Shown: positions 52,198 through 62,478 of the stretch, piece by piece | Position numbering within the stretch: the stretch's first letter is position 1 | Layout: each line of letters opens with the position of its first letter | NCBI GenBank assembly: GCA_018228665.1 | Contig: CP073692.1 | Span: 682,001-746,000 of the forward strand | DNA length: 64,000 nt | DNA from: Faecalicatena sp. Marseille-Q4148 | Lineage (GTDB): Bacteria > Bacillota > Clostridia > Lachnospirales > Lachnospiraceae | Direction of reading: 5' to 3' | Translations under genes and position numbers: made by a program | Notes under the pieces: generated by a model | What the model saw: the letters and a program-made list of their open reading frames with translations, nothing else | Database searches by the model: none | Told to the model about the DNA's origin: nothing

Positions 52198-52905
52198 CTA
52201 TTTTATATTCGTTAAATGCTGTATCTTTGTTACTTTGCATCTTAAAATTAGTCTGGTATCTGAAGAAGAACTACAGGTAGACAATATGACTTCCTCCGGC
52301 CAGTCGCAAGACACATCGTCTTCCAAAGCATATATATCATCCCGCATGGACACTTTTTCACACGCTGTTATCTCCAAATGCAAGGTTTTTTCAGGTAAAT
52401 ACAGATATGCAGAACTAGAGTTCTTCCGGAACACAGAATCTTGATACTGCTTCAGATTACTGAACATGCTGCCGTCTTTCATATTATGACCGTATAAGAT
52501 CACGCGCCGATCTGTAAAATCATCATGGTTTCTATAATCCAGAAAGATACTTCCTGCCTTATTGTTTTCTTTTTGAAAAGTGTGATACAGGTAATACTCG
52601 TTATCTTCTCCCTGTGCCACAGGATAATCCACCCCTATCCCCGGAATCTGTATCCAGGCAACTAGATCCTCATTGATTTTACGAAGTCCTTCAAAATCAA
52701 TTTCCTTCCCTGTTTCCTTTTCCGGTTCATCTCCTGTCATTTTTTCCGGCTGACATACAGGAACTTCTTTTATGTACGCCTTCAGTTCTTCATATTCTTT
52801 CTGTCCAACATAATATTCTTTCCCTATATCTATCAGTTTCGCAGCTGCAATTCCAAAGACTGCAATACAAAGCAGTAAAATCATCTTTTCTCCTCTATGA
52901 CGCAT
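52198..52905 (-). CDS. srtB: Class B sortase
   Basis: The 235-residue transpeptidase has an N-terminal membrane anchor (about residues 9-27), a polar linker, and a class B catalytic core: IPGIGVDYPVAQG, the His in LYGHNMKDGSMF, the Cys in STCSSSSDTR and the Arg after it (RLILRCKV). The ATG at 52905 has GGAGG 7 bases upstream. It lies 92 bases after the stop of the large surface protein it presumably anchors; a terminator sits between, so levels may differ. Class B enzymes usually serve one or few substrates. Confidence 0.95.
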   Translation of the reverse strand: MRHRGEKMILLLCIAVFGIAAAKLIDIGKEYYVGQKEYEELKAYIKEVPVCQPEKMTGDEPEKETGKEIDFEGLRKINEDLVAWIQIPGIGVDYPVAQGEDNEYYLYHTFQKENNKAGSIFLDYRNHDDFTDRRVILYGHNMKDGSMFSNLKQYQDSVFRKNSSSAYLYLPEKTLHLEITACEKVSMRDDIYALEDDVSCDWPEEVILSTCSSSSDTRLILRCKVTKIQHLTNIK

Positions 52906-52920
52906 CTCTTTTCCTCCAAT

Positions 52921-52963
52921 AAAAAAAGAGATTGCCACTCACAATTTTAAAGTGACAATCTCC
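52921..52963 (-). terminator. Terminator between surface protein and sortase
   Basis: GAGATTGTCACT / AGTGGCAATCTC (one mismatch) with a T7 tail on the minus strand; it lies between the surface protein stop (52998) and the sortase start codon (52905). Confidence 0.82.
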
Positions 52964-52997
52964 ATCGTTACATGTTACATTTTTTCAGCATTATCGT

Positions 52998-55900
52998 TTA
53001 TCTTCTCCTTCTGCGGATACGGATTACTATAACCACAATGCCAAGTATCGCTGCTGCCATAATAATCACCGGAATCCATATCTTTGTATGATCACCGGTT
53101 TTTGGCGCATCCGGCGGAGGTGTTCCAGGCTTTCTGGTATTTTCAATTTCTTTTGTCACCTCAATGATTTTTGTCTCATCATCCTGATAATCGAATACCA
53201 CTTCCACCTCCTCTGTGTTTGCTTCATAGCCTTCTAACGGTTTCGTTTCCACAAGAACATATACAATCGGTTCTACATATTTGCCCTCTTCATAAACTGC
53301 AATCGGCAGTTCTTCACTCTTTGCAGTTCCATCCTCGCCGGTCACCAGTGTTCCAACTACTTCCCCAGTAGCTTTATTGCGAAGTTCAAATTCTACACCT
53401 GCAAGCGGAGCCTTATTTTCCGCATCTGTCTTCTGAACCAGGAGCTGACCGGATGGACGTTCATCTTTCATCTCTACTTTCTGGATTTCTCCCGTTTCTT
53501 CTACAACAAAAGGAACATCTGATACAACAAGATATCCTTCCGGGGCTGCCTCTTCATGCAGGATGTATTCGCCCGGTTCTAACGCATACACTTTATGCGG
53601 TTCTTTTGTGGAAACCCATTCTTCCACTATGTCCCCGTCCTTATTAAGGATTTGAAGTTTTGCCCCTTCTACTTCCTTTTCATCTGTGATGTCAGTTTTT
53701 GTGATTTCTACTACTGTCGGCTGATTTTCAATCTCTTTTGTAAGCGTGATAACCTCCAGTTCTGGGTTCTGATAGGTTGCATCAAAGGACCATGTATCTT
53801 CTGTTTTCAGATATCCCGGTGCTGCCTCCAGTTCTTTTACCAGATATTTTCCATGTGGGAGTTCAACGTCAAAGCGGATGCTTCCGTCTTCTGCGGACTC
53901 TGTTTTTGCAATCAGAGTACCAGATTCTATAAGTACATTATCTGCAAGATCAACAATATCTTCCTCCGCATACAATCCAAATACTGCTCCCTGTACAGGC
54001 TCTTTTGTTTCTTTGGACAATTTCGTAAGAACAAGCTCTATCTTCTGGCGCTTATTTTCAAGTTCCATAGAAACATAATCTACCGCTACTTCCTGTCCCT
54101 GATACTTAATTTCAAATTCTTTCGCTTTAGGATCCAAAACAAAATGATGATTTCCAACATCCGTTTCCTTCAGATAATAGGAACCAACCGGCAGATTGTG
54201 AAGTGATACAGTTCCCTCTTTTCCGGTCACAAGTTTTGCAACAAGTCCATCTTTTTCATACAACACTTTGCGGTTACCTGCTTCATCTTTCTGCCCATCT
54301 GGTGTATAAATCGTTTCTTTTGCATAAACTTCAAAGGTTATACCTTCTGCTCCCTTCTTCTCATATTGGAACATATAGCCGCTGTCTTCTTCTATGACTT
54401 CCTCTTTGCCGAAAAATTCACTGATAGAATTTATTGTGCCTGCGATGCCATTTTTCATTTTTGTAAGAAGGGAATCTTCCACATTCTTAGCACCCACAAG
54501 ATCTTCCCCTGTTTTCTTGATTGTCAGACTGCCTACCGCTTCATCGTTTTGCTGTCGAACTACGACAATATATTTTCCGGTTTCTTCCTCTACTTCATAA
54601 GCTGTTTCGGAATTCACAGTGATTGTAATGAAATCGCGCTTTGCATCTTCATAAGCGCCTGTCTGTGACAACTGGTTTAATGGAATATCGCCCTCTCCGT
54701 CTTTCAACGCCATTTCATACCCTGGCTGTACATATAAATCAGGAGCTTTTACTTCTTCTATGCGGTAAGTTCCCATCTTTAACTGCTCCGGTGTCATAAG
54801 ATAACCTTCGTCATTCGTTTCAAATACATCCAGTTCTTTTTCTTCCGGATAGCGCACCTTCATTGTCACATATTCTTTCTTTTTCACATCATAGATTTTA
54901 TATTGTGCGTGATTATTTAATACCGGAAGATGTGTCTGTGCATCTTCCTTGATAATCTTAAGGAAAAACTGGATTGGTCTATCATCAAAAACACGCCATG
55001 GCTGCGGTTCCCTGCTATCTTCGGTAATGGTTACAAGGAATGGATTGATGGTCTGGAGATTTTCTGGAGTTGTAGATTCAAAAACCACATATTTTCCATA
55101 TGGAAGTTCTGGAGAACGTACAAATCCTTTCTTGTCTGTAAACAGTTCTTCCACCGAAACTTTCTTACCATTCTCGTAATAATGTGCCGTTTCATCTTCT
55201 GAATAATCATAGCCGATAAAATCCTCTGCTTTGAAAGCATTTCCTTCCGATGGTTTCAGACTTCCATCTTTTACACCTTTCAGATTCTGGATCAGAAATA
55301 CTTTAAATCCAGCACCTTTCAAAAGCTCTGTTTCTGTCTGGTTTCCATCCTCTGAAATCTTGATCAGTTCAAATGCCTGTTTTTTTACCGTTTCTTTCAC
55401 TGTCACATTCCGATGCACGATTGCAACATCCTGTCCTTCATAACCAACTTCCACTGGATAGGCCGTTTCATCCAAAAGATAGCCCTCTCCAGGTGAGATT
55501 TCTTTTACATAATAATTTCCCAGATACAGATTCGTAAAATCAACTTTTCCATCTTTGATCACGCCCTGCGCAACCAGATCATCTTTTTTATGGACGTCTT
55601 CTGACTTCCCATTCGGATGTTTGATATCCTCTGCTGCATAGAGTCCGTAAACTGCACCATCTAAGTCTGCATCTCCCTGGCTGATATATTCTTCCGCATC
55701 TTTATCAATCTTAAACACATGGATTTCCCCTCGAACCTCTTTATTGGAAAACGTATGCGAAAATTCATATGTATAAGTTTTATCATTCTCATACTCAAAC
55801 AGGAAGTCATACCGGTCAGAACTCATATAATAAGATTCCGGAGCCTGAATCTCTTTCAAATAATAGCGGAAATTGATAGGAATATCTGAATGAAAAGCCG

Positions 55901-58094
55901 CAGCTCCCTCTTTATCAGAAGTGACCTTCTCAATCAGGGTATCCTTTTTTACCACTACTTTTCCTTCTGCATTGATAATGTCTTCACCTGCATACAGACC
56001 GAATACAGCACCCTCTAAAGTCACTTTGTCATTTTCCGATTTCTTTACTGCCTGGACCTTTACCTTTGGTCTGTCATTGATATAAGTTGTCTCCTCCTGT
56101 ACCAATTCCACCGTCTGCCCGGCATAAGAAAGAGTCACATACTGTGTGCGGTCTGCCTCTGTCTTTCCGATAGTTAGGTCTGCCGGCGCCTTCTGCTCCA
56201 CAATCTTATACTTTCCTAAATGCAGTTCTTTACTGGTAATGCTTCCGTCTGCTTTTGTTGTCAACTGATCTACCAATTCACCGGATTCATAAATAGGTGT
56301 CTTCTGATCCTGACTTACAATTTTTTCTGCTGCATAAATAGAATAACTTGCCTCTCCAAACGGAACCGACTGATATTCAAATTTAAGATTTCCTTCCTGT
56401 CCGGATACAGAAGAAAGAACCTCTCCGCTTTTTCGAATTGTGATTTTCCCCTTCTGTTCCTCATTTGAGATAGTCAGGCTCTGTGTTTTCCCTGACTGTA
56501 GCTTCACATTGAAAGCCTCCGTATTCAGCTTATATCCATTGGGAACGGATATTTCTTTGAGATATACCGTTTCCTGTGTTTTAGGAATTTCTACCTGCGT
56601 TTCTCCTTTTTCATTTGTTGCTGGCATTTCAGTAATCAGCTTGGTGCATTCTTTGTCACTGTAAATTCCAAAAACTGCACCTGCAAGATTTACATTTGTC
56701 ACATTATCCTTTTTCATAACCTTGACTTTTGCATAATCCATCCATTTTACTTCAAAACTCACCGAATCGCTTTCTTCTTCAAAGAATGTGCCATATCCAA
56801 TATCCTGAGTAGAACCGCCTGTAGAGACCACAAGAGTTTTCCATTGGGTTCCCATTTTTCCCGCTAAGGAACCGGAGTTCCATGTTCCGGTCACAGTCAT
56901 CGGCGCACTGAAATAAAAATTTGTACCACCAGGAATTTTTACATTTCCGTTTTTCGTGCTGCCACCGCTATGATACGTTACATTTTCCGGCAGATTCAAT
57001 GTAATATAATTCCGATGATCTCCCTGCAGCCGAAATTCTTCTGTCCGCTGCACTCCATTGCTTTCGTATGCTTTTGTCGAAGTTGGGGTAAGATCAATGG
57101 CTGCTTTAGGTGGCTCTTCCAACCCATTTAGATACTGAATGTAATCCCATAATCCTGAAGCCTTGACGCTTTCAAAAGTACACCCGTAAAATCCATCTGT
57201 ACCGCAATACGCATAAGAAGCTGCAATATGTGTAAAGATATATTTCAATTTCCAGTCAAAACTCGGCATATAACTGCCAGTAATATCTCCAGGTCCTCCG
57301 TATCCATAATAAAGAACTTTCTGCAAAGCCAGATTACTTTCAAAGATATTTGCTACATAATCACTGGACGGCGGCGAAGATTTTGCAGACTCCAGACAAT
57401 ATGCCACATGCCCATTCACCGTAAAATAAGTGGTGGAATAGTTTCCTAAATTAGATGGATACGGAAGTCTTTCTCCTACGACCAGATTCACATTGACAGA
57501 TCGGTTTTCTGTCATGGTTTCTGGTACTACCGATAAAAAAGAGGCATTCTCCGCAGATACATCCAGCTTTAAGTTCTCCACATTCTCCGGCACTTCCGGT
57601 GCTTCTGTCAGTACAGGTTCCGGGTCAGGGTCACTTTCCTCTGTATCCTCTTTTGAACTTTTCTGATTACGGTCTGCTCTTTTGTTCTCTGGTTCACGAG
57701 GTCTGACTACAATTTTTCGTGTCAGTTCATAACACGCTCCTTTTTCCGGTGTAACCAGATAAGTTGCAAGGTATGTACCAGGGCGGTCTGCAAAAAATCC
57801 CTGTCCATCTTCGCTGACAACATCCATGAATACAGCTTTTTCACCTTTTTTCAAGGCAAGCCCCGTAAAATCTTTTTCGATTTCAAATGATTCCCCCTGC
57901 TCAATCGTCAAAGTTTCGGCGGTGGTCTGTTTCTCATTCTCATCGCCTTTTTCCTCCTTTGTTACATTTGTCTCTGATTCTGCTATTCTGCCTTTTGATG
58001 CCGCAAATACGGCATTCTCAGACGGAATAAGTGCAGAACAGGATAAAAGAAAAGCCAGCGTTCCCGCCAGCCATCTGTGTTTTCTATGTTTCAA
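52998..58094 (-). CDS. Giant Cna-B repeat surface protein, sortase-anchored
   Basis: The 1698-residue protein starts at a TTG (58094), 8 bases from GGAG; the TTG two codons earlier is too close. It has a signal peptide (to about residue 33, VFAA), an acidic Pro-rich linker (about 135-175), a thioester-like adhesion domain (Cys in AYCLES near 235, THIAAS near 291), about ten Cna-B/SpaA beta-sandwich repeats (about 455-1640; recurrent GAVFGLYAxEDI), a Pro-rich stretch and the sorting signal APKTG, then a membrane helix and Arg tail. Cna-B repeats form intramolecular isopeptide bonds. Class B sortase of C. difficile cleaves xPKTG-type motifs, so the neighbouring sortase is the likely anchor. Function: pilus-like adhesin, inferred. 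Confidence 0.94.
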   Translation of the reverse strand: MKHRKHRWLAGTLAFLLSCSALIPSENAVFAASKGRIAESETNVTKEEKGDENEKQTTAETLTIEQGESFEIEKDFTGLALKKGEKAVFMDVVSEDGQGFFADRPGTYLATYLVTPEKGACYELTRKIVVRPREPENKRADRNQKSSKEDTEESDPDPEPVLTEAPEVPENVENLKLDVSAENASFLSVVPETMTENRSVNVNLVVGERLPYPSNLGNYSTTYFTVNGHVAYCLESAKSSPPSSDYVANIFESNLALQKVLYYGYGGPGDITGSYMPSFDWKLKYIFTHIAASYAYCGTDGFYGCTFESVKASGLWDYIQYLNGLEEPPKAAIDLTPTSTKAYESNGVQRTEEFRLQGDHRNYITLNLPENVTYHSGGSTKNGNVKIPGGTNFYFSAPMTVTGTWNSGSLAGKMGTQWKTLVVSTGGSTQDIGYGTFFEEESDSVSFEVKWMDYAKVKVMKKDNVTNVNLAGAVFGIYSDKECTKLITEMPATNEKGETQVEIPKTQETVYLKEISVPNGYKLNTEAFNVKLQSGKTQSLTISNEEQKGKITIRKSGEVLSSVSGQEGNLKFEYQSVPFGEASYSIYAAEKIVSQDQKTPIYESGELVDQLTTKADGSITSKELHLGKYKIVEQKAPADLTIGKTEADRTQYVTLSYAGQTVELVQEETTYINDRPKVKVQAVKKSENDKVTLEGAVFGLYAGEDIINAEGKVVVKKDTLIEKVTSDKEGAAAFHSDIPINFRYYLKEIQAPESYYMSSDRYDFLFEYENDKTYTYEFSHTFSNKEVRGEIHVFKIDKDAEEYISQGDADLDGAVYGLYAAEDIKHPNGKSEDVHKKDDLVAQGVIKDGKVDFTNLYLGNYYVKEISPGEGYLLDETAYPVEVGYEGQDVAIVHRNVTVKETVKKQAFELIKISEDGNQTETELLKGAGFKVFLIQNLKGVKDGSLKPSEGNAFKAEDFIGYDYSEDETAHYYENGKKVSVEELFTDKKGFVRSPELPYGKYVVFESTTPENLQTINPFLVTITEDSREPQPWRVFDDRPIQFFLKIIKEDAQTHLPVLNNHAQYKIYDVKKKEYVTMKVRYPEEKELDVFETNDEGYLMTPEQLKMGTYRIEEVKAPDLYVQPGYEMALKDGEGDIPLNQLSQTGAYEDAKRDFITITVNSETAYEVEEETGKYIVVVRQQNDEAVGSLTIKKTGEDLVGAKNVEDSLLTKMKNGIAGTINSISEFFGKEEVIEEDSGYMFQYEKKGAEGITFEVYAKETIYTPDGQKDEAGNRKVLYEKDGLVAKLVTGKEGTVSLHNLPVGSYYLKETDVGNHHFVLDPKAKEFEIKYQGQEVAVDYVSMELENKRQKIELVLTKLSKETKEPVQGAVFGLYAEEDIVDLADNVLIESGTLIAKTESAEDGSIRFDVELPHGKYLVKELEAAPGYLKTEDTWSFDATYQNPELEVITLTKEIENQPTVVEITKTDITDEKEVEGAKLQILNKDGDIVEEWVSTKEPHKVYALEPGEYILHEEAAPEGYLVVSDVPFVVEETGEIQKVEMKDERPSGQLLVQKTDAENKAPLAGVEFELRNKATGEVVGTLVTGEDGTAKSEELPIAVYEEGKYVEPIVYVLVETKPLEGYEANTEEVEVVFDYQDDETKIIEVTKEIENTRKPGTPPPDAPKTGDHTKIWIPVIIMAAAILGIVVIVIRIRRRRR

Positions 58095-58222
58095 TTGCAA
58101 CGCTCCTTTCCTGTTGGTTTTTGAGTGTGATTGTGTCTTCTTATTTCCCCGAATCTTATGTAGGGCGTTCCCGTATGTGCATATGCTTCATCTCCTTTCC
58201 TCTGGCTCATAAATCAGGCCAT

Positions 58223-58259
58223 AAAAAAACGGAACTGCACTCTTACAGTTCCGCTTTTT
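58223..58259 (-). terminator. Terminator upstream of the surface protein gene
   Basis: CGGAACTG / CAGTTCCG with an 8-base loop and T-runs on both strands. It closes the AAA/PD-(D/E)XK gene, which ends at 58285. Confidence 0.85.
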
Positions 58260-58284
58260 TATCACCTGATTGTTTTGGGACGTA

Positions 58285-59976
58285 TCATGAATCTGCCAGT
58301 TTTACTTTGCATCGTTTCATATAACACGCAATCCCGTATTTTAAAATTTTATCCACTCCGTTCTCCCGGAGTTCTTCATCATATTTCTTTTCCTCTATCT
58401 GCTGTAGTGCCCGTTCACAAGCCTGATCAAGATTTCCGTCATTGGCATACTTAACTTCGATAAGAATAACCGTTTCACTGTTTTCAGTTTCAACGAGAAT
58501 ATCGCTGTATCCTTCGCCGCTTTCCTGATTGGACGATACGTACCATTCTTCCTTCACACCCAGGATTCCAAGCAGTATCCCATGATAAAAGTTCTCCTTA
58601 CTTGCTTTTTTCACAAACGTATCCCGGATACTGATGGTCTTTTTCAGGTAGCTTTCAAAAATTTCTCCTACCTTCGTTTCCTCACCGTTTTTCAGGGCAT
58701 CACAGAATCGGCTTAATGTATCGCCGTCCTTTGCAACGCTCTCTTTAAAGTATTCCATGATCTGTGTTTCAAAAATATCCCGGATTTCCAGATTCGGTAT
58801 CGCAAGTTTATACCGTTTTGCATCAACTCTTCCACGCTGTGTCAAATATCCCGTCATAAACAACAGGCTCCAGACGTTCTCTACCGACTGATACATTTCC
58901 GGATAGACAAGCTCCTGATGAATCTCTTTTATAATTTCCTCACCGGCAAGCAGATTTTCAATCTCACGTTTGGTTGTAACATTGTCAGACATTTGAATAA
59001 ATTTCTTAACAGCATCATTACTGCTGGTATTGATCCAATAATTTTCTGGAAAAGAATCTGCATGATCTTTTATTTTATCACAGTAGTTCAATACATCCCA
59101 GGGACAATACACTTCTGTACTGCCAAAACGATATCCATCATACCAGCTTTTGATTTCTTCATAATGATCTTCAATTTCATAATACTTCAGCATTTCTTTT
59201 ACTTCCGTATCTGTAAAACCAAAATATTCATCATAACGTTCATCTGTAATCGATAATACTTTCAGATTATTCAGACCAGTAAAGATACTTTCTTTTGAAA
59301 TACGCATACACCCGGTCATCACTGCAAATTTCAGACTGTTGTTTGTTTTTAAAACCTGTTCCAACAGATTTCGTATCAAAAATACCATCTGATCATAATA
59401 TCCATTTTCAAATGCTTTTGCTAACGGAACGTCATACTCATCAATCAGAAGAATTACTTTTGAGTCGTAATGTTTCTCCAAAAGTTCCGACAAAGTTTTT
59501 AAACTCAAAAAAAGCGTGGCCTCATCCATATCTTTATCAAGGAGTGCCCGATAATCCTCTTTCTCATCATCATCTAATTTGTCGCTTGTTTTGAGGACTT
59601 TTGCTTTTTTTGCAGCACCTTTTATTGTTTCAACCGTTAATCGAAATGCGGTATCATATGATCCAGCGTTAATTCCTTTTAATGATACAAAAATAACAGG
59701 ATACCTTCCCATATATTCTTCAGACAACTCTGTATCCTTTGATATCTTCAAACCTTCAAAAATACTTTTATCTCCTTCTATGGAAAAAAAGTGCTCCAGC
59801 ATACTCATATTTAAAGTTTTTCCAAAGCGTCTTGGTCTGGTAAAGAGATTTACCATTCCACCATTACGGAGTAGTTCAGAAATCAATCCCGTTTTATCAA
59901 CATAATAATAATTATCTTTTATAATCTGCTCAAAATTTTCCAATCCTACCGGAAGGCGTTTCTTTTCTTCACCCAT
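58285..59976 (-). CDS. AAA-ATPase-like / PD-(D/E)XK nuclease-like protein
   Basis: The product has 563 residues. The N-terminal AAA-ATPase-like domain has LPVGLENFEQII, VDKTGLI, and P-loop-like FTRPRRFGKTL; ILLIDEYD is Walker B. The C-terminal third contains an EVKY-type PD-(D/E)XK core (GYSDILVET, then VILIEVKYAND). Proteins of this combination are abundant in Bacteroides and Clostridia genomes, with unknown role, perhaps a defence or DNA-repair ATPase. The ATG at 59976 has AAGGAG 10 bases upstream; the GTG at 59985 is closer. Monocistronic. Confidence 0.9.
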   Translation of the reverse strand: MGEEKKRLPVGLENFEQIIKDNYYYVDKTGLISELLRNGGMVNLFTRPRRFGKTLNMSMLEHFFSIEGDKSIFEGLKISKDTELSEEYMGRYPVIFVSLKGINAGSYDTAFRLTVETIKGAAKKAKVLKTSDKLDDDEKEDYRALLDKDMDEATLFLSLKTLSELLEKHYDSKVILLIDEYDVPLAKAFENGYYDQMVFLIRNLLEQVLKTNNSLKFAVMTGCMRISKESIFTGLNNLKVLSITDERYDEYFGFTDTEVKEMLKYYEIEDHYEEIKSWYDGYRFGSTEVYCPWDVLNYCDKIKDHADSFPENYWINTSSNDAVKKFIQMSDNVTTKREIENLLAGEEIIKEIHQELVYPEMYQSVENVWSLLFMTGYLTQRGRVDAKRYKLAIPNLEIRDIFETQIMEYFKESVAKDGDTLSRFCDALKNGEETKVGEIFESYLKKTISIRDTFVKKASKENFYHGILLGILGVKEEWYVSSNQESGEGYSDILVETENSETVILIEVKYANDGNLDQACERALQQIEEKKYDEELRENGVDKILKYGIACYMKRCKVKLADS

Positions 59977-60047
59977 GTTATTCACACTCCTTCTCTGTTG
60001 GTTATATTATAACAAAGATCCGCACAAAAGCCTATACCTAACTTTAG

Positions 60048-61259
60048 TCATAATTCCCGTAATTCCCAGTCATCAATGCCTTTGTAATTTTCCTGCCAGT
60101 AACCTTCGTCATCCGTATCCCAAACCGCACGCTTACAGATTAAATCCAGCTTTTCACAAATCTCATAGAGTTTCAGGCAGCCTTTCCGAATATGATTTCG
60201 TTTTTCCCTCTTTTTCGGACATTCTCCATTACTGCCTTTACATTTTTCACAAATTTCTTTGTAAGCATGGTCACAGTCTAACCGCATACATTTATCCATA
60301 TCATTTGCTTCAATGACCACTTTTACTCCTTGTTCTTTTAATCGGTTCAGTGACAATTCCAGTTCCTTGTAATTGGATACGCCTGGATTTCCAAGATATG
60401 GCTGCCCGGTTCTCTGAGAAGCTGCTTCGGCTTTTAAAACACCCTCTGTCACATAAACTACAGGAGATTTCAAAGTACCGGAAAGGCTTACCGGACTTCC
60501 GGGGGAACAACCTTTTTCCATCTTAGCGCTGCTGAGCCATATATATTTCCGTTTCTGAAAAGGATTATCCAAACGAATCTGAAATGCAACAAGCAATCCT
60601 TCATCGGTCCACACCGGACAAAGATACCCTTGATTTTTTTCATAAAATGCAATTTCCCAATCTCCTTGATAATTCACGAAGAACCCCGGTACTCCTTCCA
60701 GTCTACATCCCCGTTTGATCAGTTTTCTCGCTATCGCAACAGATTCTTCAGGACTGGTGCTTTTATAACCCGCATTTTCCATATTTGCAATTTCCTGTTG
60801 GGTAAGTCCCCTCTTCAATAAATCCTGCTTATGTCGTGGCAGCAATCGCAACAAAGTTATAAGTTCCCGATACGTATGATCCCGCCTCTCATAATCTGCA
60901 GGTTTTGCCAGGGATTCTTTCTGCTTCTTTTTCTGACGATGGATTTCCAGTTTCTTTGCGATCTGTTCTCGTACACCAAAATGCAGTGTCCTTTGGATCT
61001 CATGGTATGCTTCTTTATAACGTTCTGTCCCATATAATCCAGTCAAATCCGCATATAACGTCAGCATATTTCCCGCCGCATCACAATGAAAACAATGATA
61101 GATATTCGCCATTTCGCCTTCTTTATATACGACAAAATTGCATTTTCCCCTTCTGTCTCCGCAAAACGGACAGACCACATTATACGAAGCCTCATCACCA
61201 CCAGGAAGTCTCTCAATTCCTAAAATCGTTCCTACATCTGTAATTGTAAATGGTGTCAT
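60048..61259 (-). CDS. CHC2-zinc-finger primase-like protein
   Basis: The 403-residue protein has an N-terminal CHC2-type zinc ribbon (CPFCG about residues 30-34, then CFHC about 57-60), a basic linker, and a Toprim-like core (YVTEGVLKAEAA, then VVIEANDMDK). This is the zinc-finger/Toprim plan of mobile-element primases; a helicase domain is absent. It should start replication during transfer or replication of the element. GGGG precedes the ATG. It is followed upstream by the ERF gene in the same direction. Confidence 0.88.
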   Translation of the reverse strand: MTPFTITDVGTILGIERLPGGDEASYNVVCPFCGDRRGKCNFVVYKEGEMANIYHCFHCDAAGNMLTLYADLTGLYGTERYKEAYHEIQRTLHFGVREQIAKKLEIHRQKKKQKESLAKPADYERRDHTYRELITLLRLLPRHKQDLLKRGLTQQEIANMENAGYKSTSPEESVAIARKLIKRGCRLEGVPGFFVNYQGDWEIAFYEKNQGYLCPVWTDEGLLVAFQIRLDNPFQKRKYIWLSSAKMEKGCSPGSPVSLSGTLKSPVVYVTEGVLKAEAASQRTGQPYLGNPGVSNYKELELSLNRLKEQGVKVVIEANDMDKCMRLDCDHAYKEICEKCKGSNGECPKKREKRNHIRKGCLKLYEICEKLDLICKRAVWDTDDEGYWQENYKGIDDWELREL

Positions 61260-61314
61260 ATTCTTTTCCCCAAAAGAACATGGTCCCTACAAAGGAACCA
61301 TGTTCATGCAACTG

Positions 61315-62451
61315 TTATGCAGCCCTAAGCTCTTCCGATTCACTTTGATAATCCAGAAGTGTTTTTGCCGCTTTTACTAACTCTTTATTCGGACCCTTAT
61401 ACTTATTTACGATCCATTTCATGGTTTCTGTGCCTTTCACTCCGGATTCCAGAACCTGTTCCATCGTTTTTCCTTTGAACACGCCAAAGTCACACACGAA
61501 TTTCTTCGCTGCTTCTACTTCCGAATCCGATACGTCATCTTCCAGTTCCTCCTGAAGTTCTTCCATAAAATCAGCATCTTCTTCAAATGGAACTTCTTCT
61601 GCATTTACCGGGATGAATCCATCCGTATTTTCTGCTTTTTCTACCGATGATGCTTCTTCTGATTCCGGTTTTTCTTCCATTTTCGGTTTGATCGTTTCAT
61701 CTTTTCCATCAAAGCTCGGTTTATTTTCCGAATGCTTTTCTGCTTTTTCCTGTGGGCGTGATTCTGCATCTGATTTCATTTCCAACTGTTCGCAGTCTTT
61801 GACAATCGGTGCATTGCCTAACAGCGGTTTCAGTTTCTGACTTTTTTTAGAAGAAACAACTGACTTTTTTCCTTCTCCACTGGAAGTTTGCTTATCTTCT
61901 GCCCGCTTAGTACTCTTCTCTACTGCTTTTTCTTTTCCATGTACCTGCCTTGTCGGATTATTTTTCGTGTTGGAACTCTGCTTTCCATCATGCTCAGCAT
62001 AATCCGGATCTTCCTGCTCACTTCCCACCTGACGGATACAGAATTTATTGCGGAAATAATATTTCAAGCCATAAGTCAATGCCGTTCCATGCGCCTTATC
62101 TGGGATCTCATTTGTTCCGGTGATATGGATCGTCACATGCCTGCATTCTTCCGGCCGGTCTGCATTTGTCCAGCAAAGTTCTACATCTGCCTCATATCTC
62201 CAGTAATCATCTTTATCCAGTACCAGATAGGTCTGATGCCCTGACTCATCATACTGTGTCGGGATTTCCCGCACAATATCGAAATTAACTCCATATTTAT
62301 TTAATGCCGGTGTCATGGCTTCATAAATATCATCCAGCGTAGCAAAATCATAATCAGCCTCATCATTGTAAAATCTTTTTAAAAGAGTCGGCATTTTTCG
62401 TCTGATTCTTAACATTTTCTGTTCCAGATTCAAGTATTGATAATTTTTCAT
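61315..62451 (-). CDS. ERF-family single-strand annealing protein
   Basis: The first about 150 residues match ERF proteins: FDIVREIPTQYD, YRYEADVELCWTN-like strands, and AHGTALTYGLKYYFRNKFCI, the signature GxxxTYxxxY helix. A long, low-complexity Lys/Glu/Ser linker (about 155-295) follows, then a C-terminal motif CDFGVFKGKTMEQVL ... IVNKYKGPN, a DUF3820-like/exonuclease-associated small domain. ERF proteins anneal complementary single strands in phage or element recombination. Its length (378) exceeds the usual 200-250 because of the linker. Confidence 0.9.
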   Translation of the reverse strand: MKNYQYLNLEQKMLRIRRKMPTLLKRFYNDEADYDFATLDDIYEAMTPALNKYGVNFDIVREIPTQYDESGHQTYLVLDKDDYWRYEADVELCWTNADRPEECRHVTIHITGTNEIPDKAHGTALTYGLKYYFRNKFCIRQVGSEQEDPDYAEHDGKQSSNTKNNPTRQVHGKEKAVEKSTKRAEDKQTSSGEGKKSVVSSKKSQKLKPLLGNAPIVKDCEQLEMKSDAESRPQEKAEKHSENKPSFDGKDETIKPKMEEKPESEEASSVEKAENTDGFIPVNAEEVPFEEDADFMEELQEELEDDVSDSEVEAAKKFVCDFGVFKGKTMEQVLESGVKGTETMKWIVNKYKGPNKELVKAAKTLLDYQSESEELRAA

Positions 62452-62478
62452 TGATTCGTTTCCTCCTATTTCTATTGT

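Noticed and set aside
53595..54206. Long plus-strand frames opposite the Cna-B gene
   Set aside because: They are Cys/Phe-rich reverse-complement shadows of repetitive Thr/Lys/Glu codons, without ribosome binding sites.
58156..58182. Possible 8-codon leader peptide (MHIRERPT) with AAGGAG upstream, in the 5' region of the surface protein gene
   Set aside because: No hairpin or regulatory codon run follows it, and short RBS-ATG combinations are frequent; not strong enough to annotate.
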